From Paucisalibacillus algeriensis (GTDB taxonomy: Bacteria; Bacillota; Bacilli; Bacillales; Amphibacillaceae), in contig NZ_CBYO010000004.1 of NCBI RefSeq assembly GCF_000577245.1, positions 62,001-126,000 of the forward strand: DNA of 64,000 bases. The letters run 5' to 3'. The notes beneath the pieces were generated by a model that saw only the letters and a list, made by a program, of their open reading frames with translations, searched no databases and was not told the DNA's origin. Shown here in pieces: positions 1 to 8,606 of the stretch. A program made the translations under genes and the position numbers. The stretch's first letter is position 1. Every line of letters starts with the position of its first letter.

Positions 1-228
1 GAGAACGGAAATTGGAAGCGCAAAGAAGAATTAGAAAAACATTTTGCTAAACTAGATAAAACAAAGGAAATCATTGTTTCTTGTGGTTCAGGTGTTTCCG
101 CAACACCAAATGTAATTGCGCTGAAAATAGCTGGTTTTTCAAATGTTAAGTTATATCCAGGAAGCTTTAGTGATTGGATTTCTTACGAAGAAAATGAAGT
201 AGAAACAAAGGATGAAACAAATGACTAA
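1..228 (+). CDS. Rhodanese-family sulfurtransferase, C-terminal fragment
   Basis: This is the 3' end of a gene cut by the window edge; 75 codons are visible in frame 1 before the TAA at 226-228. The motif CGSGVSA matches the active-site loop of thiosulfate/3-mercaptopyruvate sulfurtransferases, where the Cys carries the persulfide, and it is followed by the family-typical PGSFSDW segment near the C-terminus. Its last codons overlap the start of the downstream tag gene by 8 bases, so the two are probably co-transcribed. The natural substrate cannot be told from this fragment. Confidence 0.85.
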   Translation, partial: ENGNWKRKEELEKHFAKLDKTKEIIVSCGSGVSATPNVIALKIAGFSNVKLYPGSFSDWISYEENEVETKDETND

Positions 229-781
229 AAAACGATGTGCATGGGTACCTGAAGAAGATTTGTTATACAGGGATTATCATGATAATGAATGGGGAAGACC
301 TGTTCACGATGATCAAAAATTATTTGAGATGTTAATCTTGGAAGGTGCTCAGGCTGGCCTTAGTTGGATTACCATTCTTAGAAGACGAGAAAATTACCGG
401 GATGCATTTGATCAATTCGATCCAACTATAATCTCAAATTATGATGAGGAAAAAATTCAATCCCTTTTAACAAATGAGGGAATCATTCGTAATGAGAGAA
501 AGATACGTTCTGTCGTTGCTAATGCAAGAGCATTTCTAAAGGTAAAAGAAGAATTCGGGAGCTTTGATACATATATATGGAGTTTTGTTGGTGGGGAGCC
601 AATTTTAAACCACTGGAAGAGTAGTGGTGAAGTACCTGCTCAAACAGAGAAGTCCCAAGCAATGAGTAAGGATTTGAAGAAACGTGGTTTTAACTTCGTT
701 GGTCCAACTATTTGCTATGCATTTATGCAAGCAACAGGAATGGTAAATGACCATACAGAGGATTGCTATCTTTACGTATAA
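221..781 (+). CDS. tag: DNA-3-methyladenine glycosylase I
   Basis: Base-excision-repair enzyme that removes 3-methyladenine from alkylated DNA. The N-terminal RCAWV and YHDNEWG segments, the LEGAQAGLSW helix carrying the catalytic Glu, and the C-terminal VNDHTEDC motif match E. coli Tag. They supply the zinc ligands: a Cys and a His near the N-terminus and a His and a Cys near the C-terminus. At 186 residues the length is normal for the family. An ATG at 212 is also in frame, but the AAAGGA at 206-211 is correctly spaced only for the ATG at 221, so I chose 221. The gene overlaps the end of the rhodanese gene. Confidence 0.93.
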   Translation: MTKKRCAWVPEEDLLYRDYHDNEWGRPVHDDQKLFEMLILEGAQAGLSWITILRRRENYRDAFDQFDPTIISNYDEEKIQSLLTNEGIIRNERKIRSVVANARAFLKVKEEFGSFDTYIWSFVGGEPILNHWKSSGEVPAQTEKSQAMSKDLKKRGFNFVGPTICYAFMQATGMVNDHTEDCYLYV

Positions 782-881
782 TAGGCTCTACGGGTGGTTA
801 CGGAGTAGAAGGTATTATACATGTAGATAGAAAATGTGCGGTAACCATTTAAATATTTATGAAGCTAGGAACTACCGATCC

Positions 882-987
882 GGCAGAATACTCCGCTTTC
901 CGCGGGCGGCTGGTGAGCCTCCTCGTGCGATCGCACTGTGGGGTCTCACCTATGCCTATCCTCCCGCAGGAGTCTCCGTATTCTGCC
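882..987. repeat. Dispersed GC-rich repeat, copy A
   Basis: A GC-rich island in AT-rich intergenic DNA, bounded by a perfect 10-bp inverted repeat (GGCAGAATAC at 882-891, GTATTCTGCC at 978-987). Internal blocks such as CTCCGCTTTCCGCGGGCGG and GTGGGGTCTCACCTATGCC recur, partly as reverse complements, in the copies near 1.2 kb and 28.4 kb. No coding sequence is supported. It resembles the short intergenic repeats common in Bacillaceae; that family assignment is from memory. Confidence 0.75.
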
Positions 988-1057
988 TACGCTAGTAATC
1001 TTTTCTAGATAATGATTGTTAATGTATTATTTAGTGGAGTAAACTGTTTACGCAATG

Positions 1058-1330
1058 CTAGCGTAGGTAATACACGGAGACTTCTCGAAAATAAAAAACG
1101 ATTTTCTTCGTGCGATGTTAATGCTGCCGAAGCTTTCCTTGGGACTGCGCTTACTCGCCCATCGTAAACCATTGTCCAGGGAATAGCACGTGTCCGAAGT
1201 CCCCGCAGCGGCGGTCTTTCCGCGAGGAGGCTGAGGCCGTGTCTGCGGCAAGGTAGACACTGCGAGGTATTTTCGAGCAGATGTCGCACTTGTGCTGGAA
1301 GTGAAAGCGGAGTGTATTTCCGTAGCGGGT
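1058..1330. repeat. Dispersed GC-rich repeat, composite copy B
   Basis: Second, longer and degenerate element in the same 717-bp gene-free stretch. Its left part (CACGGAGA..., CGTGCGATG, GCTTTCCTTGGGACTG) parallels the element at 44.1 kb. Its right part from about 1254 (TAGACACTGCGA, TTTTCGAGCAGATGT, AGTGTATT) is nearly identical over about 65 bp to the copy at 28.4 kb. CTAGCGTAGG at its left edge (1058-1067) is the inverse of CCTACGCTAG at the right edge of copy A (986-995), which suggests nesting or a shared hairpin. Open frames here are chance. Confidence 0.7.
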
Positions 1331-1408
1331 CAGATGCTCTAACAAGAATCTTAAGTACCGCACAGTTTCTATCAAATCTGCAACAAATTTCACAAAACAG
1401 CTAAAAAG

Positions 1409-1462
1409 AAAATCCGAATAAATTAGTATTCAGATGGATGAATTCTAATTTATTCGGATTTC
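1409..1462 (-). terminator. Intrinsic terminator of the chemoreceptor gene
   Basis: Inverted repeat with 21-bp arms (1411-1431 and 1440-1460) and one mismatch around an 8-nt loop, followed on the minus strand by a T-rich tract. It lies just beyond the stop of the chemoreceptor gene. Confidence 0.8.
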
Positions 1463-1498
1463 TCTTTGGCTGGACCAGTTTGACTAGCTGTTTTTCAT

Positions 1499-3274
1499 CT
1501 AAGCTAACTTAAATACCTTTAGCTCATCATTTAGGTGTTCTGCAAGCTTTTCTAGTTCCTCAGCGCTACTGGATACTTCTTCCATCGAGCTGAATGTCTG
1601 CTGTGCAGATGCTGCTGCCTGTTCTACACCTGCTGCGGATTCTTCTGATACAGCTGCTATTTCCTCAATTAAATTATTCATATCACTACTATTGCCAGCA
1701 ATTTCTCTAAGGTTTGTTGAGATGGCTGAAATTTTTGCTGCCATCTCAGTCACGGAATTGTGGATTATAGCAAAGTTCTTACCAGTTTCCTCGACTTGTG
1801 CAGTACCTTCCTTAACCTCTGTGTAACCATTATTGAGTGATTCAACTACACTACCAGTTTCCTTTTGAATACTGGTTACAATTGTAGTGATCTCTCCTAC
1901 GGACGAACCTACTTGTTCAGAAAGCTTTCTAACCTCTTCTGCGACCACTGCAAAACCTTTTCCATGTTCTCCAGCTCTAGCTGCTTCAATAGCCGCATTC
2001 AGTGATAGAAGGTTTGTTTGATCAGCGATATCTTTAATCACAGAGACTAGTTTAGAAATCTCTGCGGACTGTTTATCTAAGCCGAGAACCTTTTCAACTG
2101 CTCCTGATACAATCTGATCTATTTGCTTCATTTGTACAACAGAGGATTTCATTAATTCCTGTCCTTCGTTAGTTAAAGTTAATACATGTTCTGAAGTATT
2201 GGCAACCTCAAGTCCGTTTTCTTCTGAAAAGCGTACTTTTTGAACAAAGTCACTCATGCTTTCTGCCAAGTTAGATGCGCTATTAGCCTGATTCTCAGAA
2301 CCAGAGGATAATTCCTCCATGGTAGAAGCGATTTGCTCATTTCCTTCACTTACTTCGTCGGCTGATTGAGAAAGTTCTACGCTTCTTGCTGAAACAGTGT
2401 TTGCAGCCGTTGCAACTTTAAATAGTATATCTTGAATATTATTTTTCATAGTATTTACGGCATTAGCAAGCTGACCGATTTCATCTTTTCCATTGTAATC
2501 AACAGGTTTAGCTACAAGGTTTCCATTTGCAATCTCATTTGTAGTGTGAACAACTTTTTGTAAATTTTTAGTAATCCCTCTACTTACTAATAGTAATAGA
2601 ACAATACCTAGAACAACAGCAAGCGTATTTGCAATAGCTAAAGAGGTTATACCCATTTGTAAACTATCTTTGGATTTTGTAACAACTTCCAATTGATCTG
2701 CTTTTACAATTTCCATTAATTGATTGACAAGGTTTACCGTTTCTTCACGAAGCTCTGATGTTTGTGCTCTCGTTAGAGCTGCTAGATAATCTTGGTTAAT
2801 TTCAACCGCGTCACTAATTTCAGTATAGAATAAATCATTCATCTTACTATCGTTTGTAACGATTTGGCTAAATAGTGTCTTTTGTTCTTCTGTCTCTAAA
2901 GAGGGCTCTATTTTTGCTTTTAATTCATCAAATTGCACCTGATATTCTTCATAGGCATCAATAAAACGAGTTTTCTTAGATAATAAATAATCAGAAATTT
3001 GAACATCCTTTACTTGAATCAATGAAGCCAAGTTAGACATATCATTTACACGAGCACTATATTGATCTATTGCTTCCACATCTTGCTGCCCTTTTGTTAG
3101 TTGGTAATAAACAAATGTCCCTGAAAGTAGGAAAAGAACGGCTGATACTAAAAAAACATATAAAAATTTACGACTAAGTTTTACATTTTGCCAGTTGAAG
3201 AGATTCCTTGTTTTTGGACTTTTTTGCTTTTTCTCTTTGTTACCCTTTGGAACTTTTATCTTTTTATTTTTCAT
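1499..3274 (-). CDS. Methyl-accepting chemotaxis protein
   Basis: Membrane chemoreceptor of 591 residues. A Lys-rich cytoplasmic N-terminus is followed by TM1 (about 37-57), an extracellular helical ligand domain of about 150 residues that resembles a four-helix bundle, TM2 (about 207-230), a HAMP domain (about 231-283) and a long coiled-coil signalling domain. The hairpin tip contains the conserved [20 protein letters not shown] segment and [18 protein letters not shown]. It would relay ligand signals to CheW/CheA. An ATG at 3304 is in frame, but the GGGGGAT Shine-Dalgarno sequence fits the ATG at 3274. No che genes are nearby, so it is an orphan receptor of unknown ligand. Confidence 0.93.
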   Translation of the reverse strand: MKNKKIKVPKGNKEKKQKSPKTRNLFNWQNVKLSRKFLYVFLVSAVLFLLSGTFVYYQLTKGQQDVEAIDQYSARVNDMSNLASLIQVKDVQISDYLLSKKTRFIDAYEEYQVQFDELKAKIEPSLETEEQKTLFSQIVTNDSKMNDLFYTEISDAVEINQDYLAALTRAQTSELREETVNLVNQLMEIVKADQLEVVTKSKDSLQMGITSLAIANTLAVVLGIVLLLLVSRGITKNLQKVVHTTNEIANGNLVAKPVDYNGKDEIGQLANAVNTMKNNIQDILFKVATAANTVSARSVELSQSADEVSEGNEQIASTMEELSSGSENQANSASNLAESMSDFVQKVRFSEENGLEVANTSEHVLTLTNEGQELMKSSVVQMKQIDQIVSGAVEKVLGLDKQSAEISKLVSVIKDIADQTNLLSLNAAIEAARAGEHGKGFAVVAEEVRKLSEQVGSSVGEITTIVTSIQKETGSVVESLNNGYTEVKEGTAQVEETGKNFAIIHNSVTEMAAKISAISTNLREIAGNSSDMNNLIEEIAAVSEESAAGVEQAAASAQQTFSSMEEVSSSAEELEKLAEHLNDELKVFKLA

Positions 3275-3456
3275 TTCTATATCCCCCGATTGTATAGATA
3301 ACATTGTCTTTATTATATCGGTTATTTTGTCGAATTTTAAAGTATTATTTGAAAATAATCGACAACTTATTTAGGGTCTTGCATTTTGTACTAGTTTTCT
3401 AGTAGAATAGCAAACTGTATGTTTCTTTAAAGTAAGAGATGAGTGGAGGGGAAAAT

Positions 3457-3972
3457 TTGACCAATTCGGCATTCTTACAAGAAGAAAAAAGTAAGAACGA
3501 ATTAAAGGAAGAACTGGATGATTTAGAAATACAGCTTTATCGTATGCAGAATAACATCAAAGAAATTGCTAAAAAGTCAGAAGTGATTAGTATTGATCAA
3601 ACACCAAATGATGAGTGGGTTGTTGTCTATGCTGACAGGGATAAAGATACCTGGCAACTTATGTTGCATAGTTGTAAACGATCATTTCAAGGAAACTGGC
3701 ATTCAGCACTTCAAGCAGAAGTGAAAGATGATAGTACCGTCCATATAGCTGCGATTAAAGGGGAAGAAAATAGAGGTTATGGTTCGGTTTTAATGAACCA
3801 TTTAAAAGAGATTGCTAAGGAAGAGAATGTACAATATATCACGGGTGACTTAGTAAAGCGAGATTATGGTCATGTAGACAGGCTACAGTATTTCTATGAA
3901 AAACATGACTTTGATGTAACCATTGATCATACGGAAAAATGTGGCGAAATTATATGGAATGATGATGAATGA
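3457..3972 (+). CDS. GNAT-family N-acetyltransferase with coiled-coil N-terminus
   Basis: A 171-residue protein. Residues about 10-45 are strongly Glu/Lys-rich and predicted coiled coil. The C-terminal half contains an acetyl-CoA-binding GNAT signature (GEENRGYGSVLMNHL) followed by YFYEKHDFDV, the usual motif B end. The acceptor is unknown. An ATG at 3439 lies inside the ribosome binding site; GGAGGGG at 3445-3451 points to the TTG at 3457 as start. It is divergent from the chemoreceptor gene and followed by its own terminator, so it is probably monocistronic. Confidence 0.75.
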   Translation: MTNSAFLQEEKSKNELKEELDDLEIQLYRMQNNIKEIAKKSEVISIDQTPNDEWVVVYADRDKDTWQLMLHSCKRSFQGNWHSALQAEVKDDSTVHIAAIKGEENRGYGSVLMNHLKEIAKEENVQYITGDLVKRDYGHVDRLQYFYEKHDFDVTIDHTEKCGEIIWNDDE

Positions 3973-3979
3973 TTGAGGA

Positions 3980-4011
3980 GACTACTTTTGTAATAAGAGT
4001 GGTCTTTTTTT
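3980..4011 (+). terminator. Terminator after the GNAT gene
   Basis: Hairpin with arms 3980-3989 and 3995-4004 (two G-U pairs) followed by a run of seven T. Confidence 0.7.
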
Positions 4012-4049
4012 GGGGAGAGGCAAGGTTCCAGGTCACTACTCTTAACAAA

Positions 4050-4086
4050 AAAGCCAAACAAAAAGCAATCCTAAAATGGATTGCTT
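4050..4086 (-). terminator. Terminator of the amidase gene
   Basis: Perfect 9-bp inverted repeat AAGCAATCC/GGATTGCTT (4063-4071, 4078-4086) with a T-rich tail on the minus strand, 7 bp past the amidase stop. Confidence 0.8.
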
Positions 4087-4092
4087 CTTGTT

Positions 4093-5532
4093 CTATTGTT
4101 CTAGTTTCGGTGCTCTACGATGAGTCGTAGCCTGTTCATAAGCATAAGATAATTCAATAAGAGTAGGTTCAGAAAAGGCAAGCCCGGTAAATGTGACCCC
4201 TACTGGCTTGCCTTCTTTTGTATAACCAGCAGGTACAGTAATAGATGGATAGCCAGCTTTTGCAGCAATTCCCGCACCGTAATCGTTTATAAATAATAGT
4301 GCATCAAGGTTATATTCGCTTATAGCTTTGTCAATTCCCTCTGTTTGCGATAGTCTTATATCCTCTAATCTATCCTTAATATAGTCAGACTCTGTTAATC
4401 TTCCACTTTTAGACTCAGACTCTAAGAATATTTTTTGCCCGTACTTTAGTGCAGTATCTGCATGATTTTGATTAAATTGAATAACATCTAATAGTGAGTG
4501 GACAGGTATAGTAGGATCCACATTCTTTAAATAGGCATTTAATCCATTTTTGAATTCATGAATCATCACCGTAATAGAAGGTAACTCTGTTGGTAAATCA
4601 ATGGGATCTATAATCGTTGCTCCTAGATTCTTCATATCTTCAATTGCTCTTTCAACTAATTGAAGCTCCTCTTTAGGTAAGCCATCTAAATATGATTGAG
4701 AAAGACCAATTCTTTTTCCCTTTAAACCTTCCACATTCAAGTATTCAGTATAATCGGTCAGTCTATTTGGGTTTGTAGAAGTTGCTGAATCATTAGTATC
4801 TTCCGCAGTGAGTGCACCAAGTAAGACAGCCGCATCTGCTACAGTTCTTGTCATCGGCCCAGCAGTATCTTGTGAACTTGAAATAGGAATCACACCAGTA
4901 CGGCTAATTAATCCGACAGTAGGTTTTATACCAACAAGGGAATTACTGCTAGCAGGACTCAAAATCGATCCACTTGTTTCTGTTCCAATACCTAAAGGGG
5001 CAAAGTTTGCTGCAATCGCTGCACCTGTTCCAGCACTTGAACCACCAACATCAAATTTTCCAGGACCATAAGGGTTTAGTACCTGACCGCCAAGGGAACT
5101 GAAACCGTTTGGCATATCCATTGCGATAAAGTTTGCCCATTCGGTTAGATTGGTTTTTCCAAGGATCACCATGCCAGCATCTCGTAATTGCTTTACTAGG
5201 AATGCGTCCTCCGTAGCATAATGGTTTGCTAAAGCAACAGAACCTGCAGTAGTATGCATTTTATCTCCCGTGTTAATATTATCCTTGATCAAGACAGGGA
5301 TACCATGAAGTGGTCCTCTAGCGCCATTTTCAGTCCGTTCATTATCAAGAGACTCTGCAATGAATAGTGCATCTGGATTGATTTCTAAGATTGCATTCAG
5401 TTTTGGGCCATCTTGATTATAGGTTGCAATTTGTTCAAGGAATGCCGTGACTAGACTTTTTGCAGTTAGTTTACCCGATTCCATAGCTTCTTGCAATTCG
5501 ATTACACCAGCTTCAAGGAATACATTTGTCAT
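4093..5532 (-). CDS. Amidase-signature family hydrolase
   Basis: 479-residue member of the amidase signature family (GatA, peptide amidase, 6-aminohexanoate-dimer hydrolase relatives). The Ser-cisSer-Lys triad is visible: Lys83 in PVLIKDNI, a cis-Ser in DVGGSSAGTGAA (165/166) and the nucleophile in GTETSGSI (about Ser189). No signal peptide is seen, so it is probably cytoplasmic. No gatB or gatC neighbours are present, which argues against a role in the tRNA amidotransferase. The sequence resembles stand-alone Bacillus amidases of unknown substrate. Its ATG has an AGGAGAG ribosome binding site. Confidence 0.88.
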   Translation of the reverse strand: MTNVFLEAGVIELQEAMESGKLTAKSLVTAFLEQIATYNQDGPKLNAILEINPDALFIAESLDNERTENGARGPLHGIPVLIKDNINTGDKMHTTAGSVALANHYATEDAFLVKQLRDAGMVILGKTNLTEWANFIAMDMPNGFSSLGGQVLNPYGPGKFDVGGSSAGTGAAIAANFAPLGIGTETSGSILSPASSNSLVGIKPTVGLISRTGVIPISSSQDTAGPMTRTVADAAVLLGALTAEDTNDSATSTNPNRLTDYTEYLNVEGLKGKRIGLSQSYLDGLPKEELQLVERAIEDMKNLGATIIDPIDLPTELPSITVMIHEFKNGLNAYLKNVDPTIPVHSLLDVIQFNQNHADTALKYGQKIFLESESKSGRLTESDYIKDRLEDIRLSQTEGIDKAISEYNLDALLFINDYGAGIAAKAGYPSITVPAGYTKEGKPVGVTFTGLAFSEPTLIELSYAYEQATTHRRAPKLEQ

Positions 5533-5575
5533 TAATATCTCTCCTCATGTAAGTAGATAACATCTCCTGTTTCGG

Positions 5576-6475
5576 TTATGCTCGTTCAAATAAATGAAAA
5601 TTTAATCCATAGGGATCGGCAAACATCAGGCTTTTTTCATTGTATTCTTTTGTTACTACACAACCGTGAGTTAGTAGAGTTTCTTTCGCATTCTTAAAAT
5701 CCTTCACCGCTAACTCGAAGAATATTTTGTTTCCGTTACTCTTTTCAATATAAAAATTTTGTCCTCCAAATGTTAGCTTAGTTTCATCTTCATTGGACCA
5801 TGCTTTTGTCATACCGAGTATATTAGTATAGAAATTAATAGCTTCTGGCTGATTTTGAACTCGGATTGCTATATTATTAGTCAAATCAAAATCGGACTCT
5901 TTATTAATTTTTCTTTTTGGGTGATAACCTTTCTGGCCGGATGGAAGGAGGTCAAAAAGTGGCCAAACCGAACAAAAATCATCTCCAGGGCCAAAGGGAG
6001 CATCGGCAATGTGAAAGATTCGCCCTTCTTTGTCTTTCTGAAAAGTGGAAACCCCTGGATGTTGGTAACCATCCTTCTCAAAGCCTAGGTCTTCTTTAAA
6101 GGATGTTCCCATGGTAGAAACCATGGGGAAATGCCATCTGCGTTCTGCCGCAAAGGCATCTTGTACTGCCGGTGAATCAGGTGTAGCAACCACAAATGCA
6201 GCCTTTTCCACAATATGATGATATACACCATTGAACCCATCTGCCCACATGGTGCAATAAGAGCATGATTTTCCCATGTTCTGAATAATAATCAATTCAT
6301 CCTTGTCAGCGAATAATTCTAGTAGACTCACTTCTCCGCCTGAAGGGACTTTGAATATATAATTTTCAACTTCAACATGAGGTGCGGATTTTCTCAACTC
6401 CACAAGCCTATTTTTCTTATCATGTATTTCTTTTTCTAAGGCTTCAATTTCAGCTAATAAATCTTTTGTTTCCAC
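5576..6475 (-). CDS. DUF899 thioredoxin-like / VOC domain fusion protein
   Basis: 299-residue two-domain protein. Residues 1-25 are a short coiled coil. Residues about 35-185 match DUF899 (thioredoxin-like, often annotated AhpC/TSA-like), with a CSYC pair at 71-74 and a conserved ERRWHFPMVS segment. From about residue 195 a VOC/glyoxalase module follows (NNIAIRVQNQPEAINFYTNI ... FADPYGLNFHLFE). Start is GTG with AGGGGATG upstream. It is 11 bp from another VOC gene on the same strand, so they form a probable pair. Function is unknown; the first domain suggests thiol redox chemistry and the second metal-dependent chemistry or binding. Confidence 0.8.
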   Translation of the reverse strand: METKDLLAEIEALEKEIHDKKNRLVELRKSAPHVEVENYIFKVPSGGEVSLLELFADKDELIIIQNMGKSCSYCTMWADGFNGVYHHIVEKAAFVVATPDSPAVQDAFAAERRWHFPMVSTMGTSFKEDLGFEKDGYQHPGVSTFQKDKEGRIFHIADAPFGPGDDFCSVWPLFDLLPSGQKGYHPKRKINKESDFDLTNNIAIRVQNQPEAINFYTNILGMTKAWSNEDETKLTFGGQNFYIEKSNGNKIFFELAVKDFKNAKETLLTHGCVVTKEYNEKSLMFADPYGLNFHLFERA

Positions 6476-6486
6476 ATCATCATCCC

Positions 6487-6843
6487 CTAATTTACAAATT
6501 CAACAATCTCTAATTGGTTTCCTGAGTTATCTTCTATTACAAAGAAATACCCTGGAGGACAAGGCATTGGTTCTTTAGAAATTACTTTTACACCTTTGTC
6601 TCGAAGTTTCTTGAAATCTTCTTGAATATTACTAGACTGAATTGCTAGTAATACATTGGAAGAAGCCGGTACATTATTTGATTCTGCTTTTTCTAGAATT
6701 AAAGGCAGCCCATTATGTTCTAAACTAATGATGTTTTCTCCATACTTTTTCGATACTTTAAAATCAAGTTTTTCAGTGTAAAACTGGACGCCTTTTTCTA
6801 TATCCTGTACTTTAATGGTTAAAACACATACATGATTGAGCAT
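6487..6843 (-). CDS. VOC-family protein (glyoxalase-like)
   Basis: 118-residue single-repeat vicinal-oxygen-chelate protein: HVCVLTIKVQDIEKGVQFY at the N-terminus and FFVIEDNSGNQLEIVEF at the C-terminus carry the usual beta-alpha-beta signature and possible metal ligands (the first His and the last Glu). Such proteins act as dimers. The ATG at 6843 is preceded by GCGAGGGA; a longer in-frame start at 6861 lacks a good site. It is immediately upstream of the DUF899-VOC fusion gene and probably co-transcribed. Substrate unknown. Confidence 0.78.
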   Translation of the reverse strand: MLNHVCVLTIKVQDIEKGVQFYTEKLDFKVSKKYGENIISLEHNGLPLILEKAESNNVPASSNVLLAIQSSNIQEDFKKLRDKGVKVISKEPMPCPPGYFFVIEDNSGNQLEIVEFVN

Positions 6844-6992
6844 GCAATCCCTCGCAATCATAATTTGTCTTGTTTTAAATATTCGACAAGATCTAAAAAA
6901 ATCCTTTATTATACAACACCGTATAGGAAATTTTTTCTTGCAAACTGGTTATGTTAAAATGGAAATGATCTTATAGAGAAGGAAGCGATTAT

Positions 6993-7817
6993 ATGGAATA
7001 TGTAACATTGAATAATGGCTTAAAAATGCCGAAGCTAGGCTTTGGTGTTTGGTTAGTACCAGATGATGAAGCAGAAACCGCTGTAAAGAACGCAATTGAA
7101 GTTGGATATCGATCCATTGATACGGCGATGGTCTATAAAAATGAAGAAGGTGTAGGCCGTGCAATTGCTGCCTCCGGTGTACCACGAGAAGAACTGTTTA
7201 TTACAACGAAACTTTGGAATTCAGATCAAGGTTATGATGAAACATTACAGGCTTTTGATGCCAGTTTAGAAAGATTGGGCCTTGATTATGTTGATCTGTA
7301 CTTAATACATTGGCCGATGCCGAAAGAAAATACTTATGTTGAAACATATAAGGCATTAGAGAAGCTTTATCATGATGGTAAAGTGAAAGCAATTGGCGTT
7401 TGTAATTTCCATATTGAACACTTACAACGTCTTTTAGATGAATGTAAAGTTATCCCAGTTCTAAATCAAGTGGAGTGTCACCCATATCTTCAGCAAACAG
7501 AACTAAAGGCTTTCTGTAAAGAACATGGTATTTACGTGGAAGCTTGGAGTCCGTTAATGAATGGTAAGGACGTGTTGAATGATGAAGTGATAAAGGAAAT
7601 TGCAGAAGCACATGGCAAAACCGCAGCACAAGTTATACTTCGTTGGCATCTGCAATACGACAATATTGTAATTCCTAAATCGGTAACACCTTCCCGAATT
7701 GAGGAAAACTTCAATGTGTTTGATTTTCAATTAAGTGATGTGGATATGAAAAAGATTGAAGGATTAAATCGTAATCATAGAAACGGACCAGATCCAGCGG
7801 AGTTTAATAATAAATAG
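6993..7817 (+). CDS. Aldo/keto reductase, YvgN/YtbE-like
   Basis: 274-residue NADPH-dependent reductase of the AKR5G type, closely resembling B. subtilis YvgN and YtbE, which reduce glyoxal, methylglyoxal and other aldehydes. The catalytic tetrad is present: Asp43 and Tyr48 (SIDTAMVYKNEEGVG), Lys73 (TTKLWN) and His106 (LIHWP). The cofactor segment IPKSVTPSRIEEN is also conserved. GAAGGAAG precedes the ATG. It is monocistronic, with a strong bidirectional terminator shared with the convergent deaminase gene. A role in carbonyl detoxification is inference from family. Confidence 0.92.
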   Translation: MEYVTLNNGLKMPKLGFGVWLVPDDEAETAVKNAIEVGYRSIDTAMVYKNEEGVGRAIAASGVPREELFITTKLWNSDQGYDETLQAFDASLERLGLDYVDLYLIHWPMPKENTYVETYKALEKLYHDGKVKAIGVCNFHIEHLQRLLDECKVIPVLNQVECHPYLQQTELKAFCKEHGIYVEAWSPLMNGKDVLNDEVIKEIAEAHGKTAAQVILRWHLQYDNIVIPKSVTPSRIEENFNVFDFQLSDVDMKKIEGLNRNHRNGPDPAEFNNK

Positions 7818-7821
7818 ATAG

Positions 7822-7860
7822 AAAGAGATGCAGAGGATATTTCTCCTTTGCATCTCTTTT
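7822..7860. terminator. Bidirectional terminator
   Basis: 16-bp arms 7822-7837 and 7844-7859 with one mismatch, located between the convergent aldo/keto reductase and deaminase genes. Confidence 0.85.
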
Positions 7861-8344
7861 ATAACTTATGACCATGTAGTACAACTTCAGCAGTTTCCGG
7901 TGAATACATTTTTAATAATTCAATAGAGCGTTCTGCCAGTATTCCACCCAAATAATTATGTATACGTTTTTCAATATACGGATTTGATTGGATAAATGGT
8001 TTCATATTCATGTACCTATCTTCCGTGGCATAAACAATATTACGTATATTGGCCATTACAATAGTGGATAAGCACATAATACACGGCTCAACTGTTGTGT
8101 ATATGACACATTCCCTTGCATGTTTTCTTAGATAAGAAGCACATTTATTCATGGCATCAATTTCTGCGTGGATGAGGTTACTGTCAGCGGACTCTATTTG
8201 ATTTGAACCTCTAGCGATAATTTCATTTTGATGAACAATGACAGCTCCAATTGCCCTATCACCACGTTTACCAGCCTTTTCTGCCTCGTTTAAAGCGTCA
8301 GACATGAAGTGGACATGATCTAATTCATGAAAGTTGGCTAACAT
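7859..8344 (-). CDS. Nucleoside/cytidine deaminase-family protein
   Basis: 161 residues of the zinc-dependent CMP/dCMP deaminase fold. His59 and Glu61 (HAEIDAM) plus Cys88 and Cys91 (EPCIMC) give the zinc site and proton shuttle. Length and the IVYATEDRYMNMKPF segment fit stand-alone guanine or nucleoside deaminases rather than the tRNA-editing TadA, which has a different C-terminal region, but this is not certain. The start ATG at 8344 has a usable but unremarkable GGGGGAT site. It is convergent with the aldo/keto reductase gene. Confidence 0.82.
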   Translation of the reverse strand: MLANFHELDHVHFMSDALNEAEKAGKRGDRAIGAVIVHQNEIIARGSNQIESADSNLIHAEIDAMNKCASYLRKHARECVIYTTVEPCIMCLSTIVMANIRNIVYATEDRYMNMKPFIQSNPYIEKRIHNYLGGILAERSIELLKMYSPETAEVVLHGHKL

Positions 8345-8499
8345 AATTATCCCCCAAACAATCGTAATATGACCATTATCCTATAATGATTTAATATCAG
8401 GCAAGAATATTTTTGGAAAATAGTAGCTTTTTCGAAAAAATATAGTAGACTATTAATGTAAATAAATGGTTCATCCATTAGAAAGAGGAGTGATGTTTT

Positions 8500-8568
8500 A
8501 TGAGAGAAATGAAAAGAATGGGAATAAAACAGAATAAAACTTTTAAGATGGAGGAACGGTCGGCATAA
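8500..8568 (+). CDS. Possible 22-codon leader peptide upstream of rsgA
   Basis: ATG at 8500 follows AAAGAGGAGTG with 9-nt spacing and reads 22 codons (MREMKRMGIKQNKTFKMEER then SA) to TAA. The end of the frame lies in an inverted repeat (ATGGAGGA 8548-8555, TCCTCCAT 8576-8583) located just before the rsgA ribosome binding site. Strong initiation signals but no recognisable product: it may be a leader peptide or a chance frame. Confidence 0.35.
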   Translation: MREMKRMGIKQNKTFKMEERSA

Positions 8569-8606
8569 GAACGTATCCTCCATGAAACCCAAGGAGGAAA
8601 AATTAC

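Noticed and set aside
1005-1393. Several overlapping minus-strand open frames of 70-94 codons
   Set aside because: They run through degenerate repeat DNA, overlap each other in different frames, lack ribosome binding sites and have compositions rich in Arg, Ser and Leu unlike real proteins.
4808-5071. 87-codon frame opposite the amidase gene
   Set aside because: Shadow frame in a well-supported gene, with no start signal.
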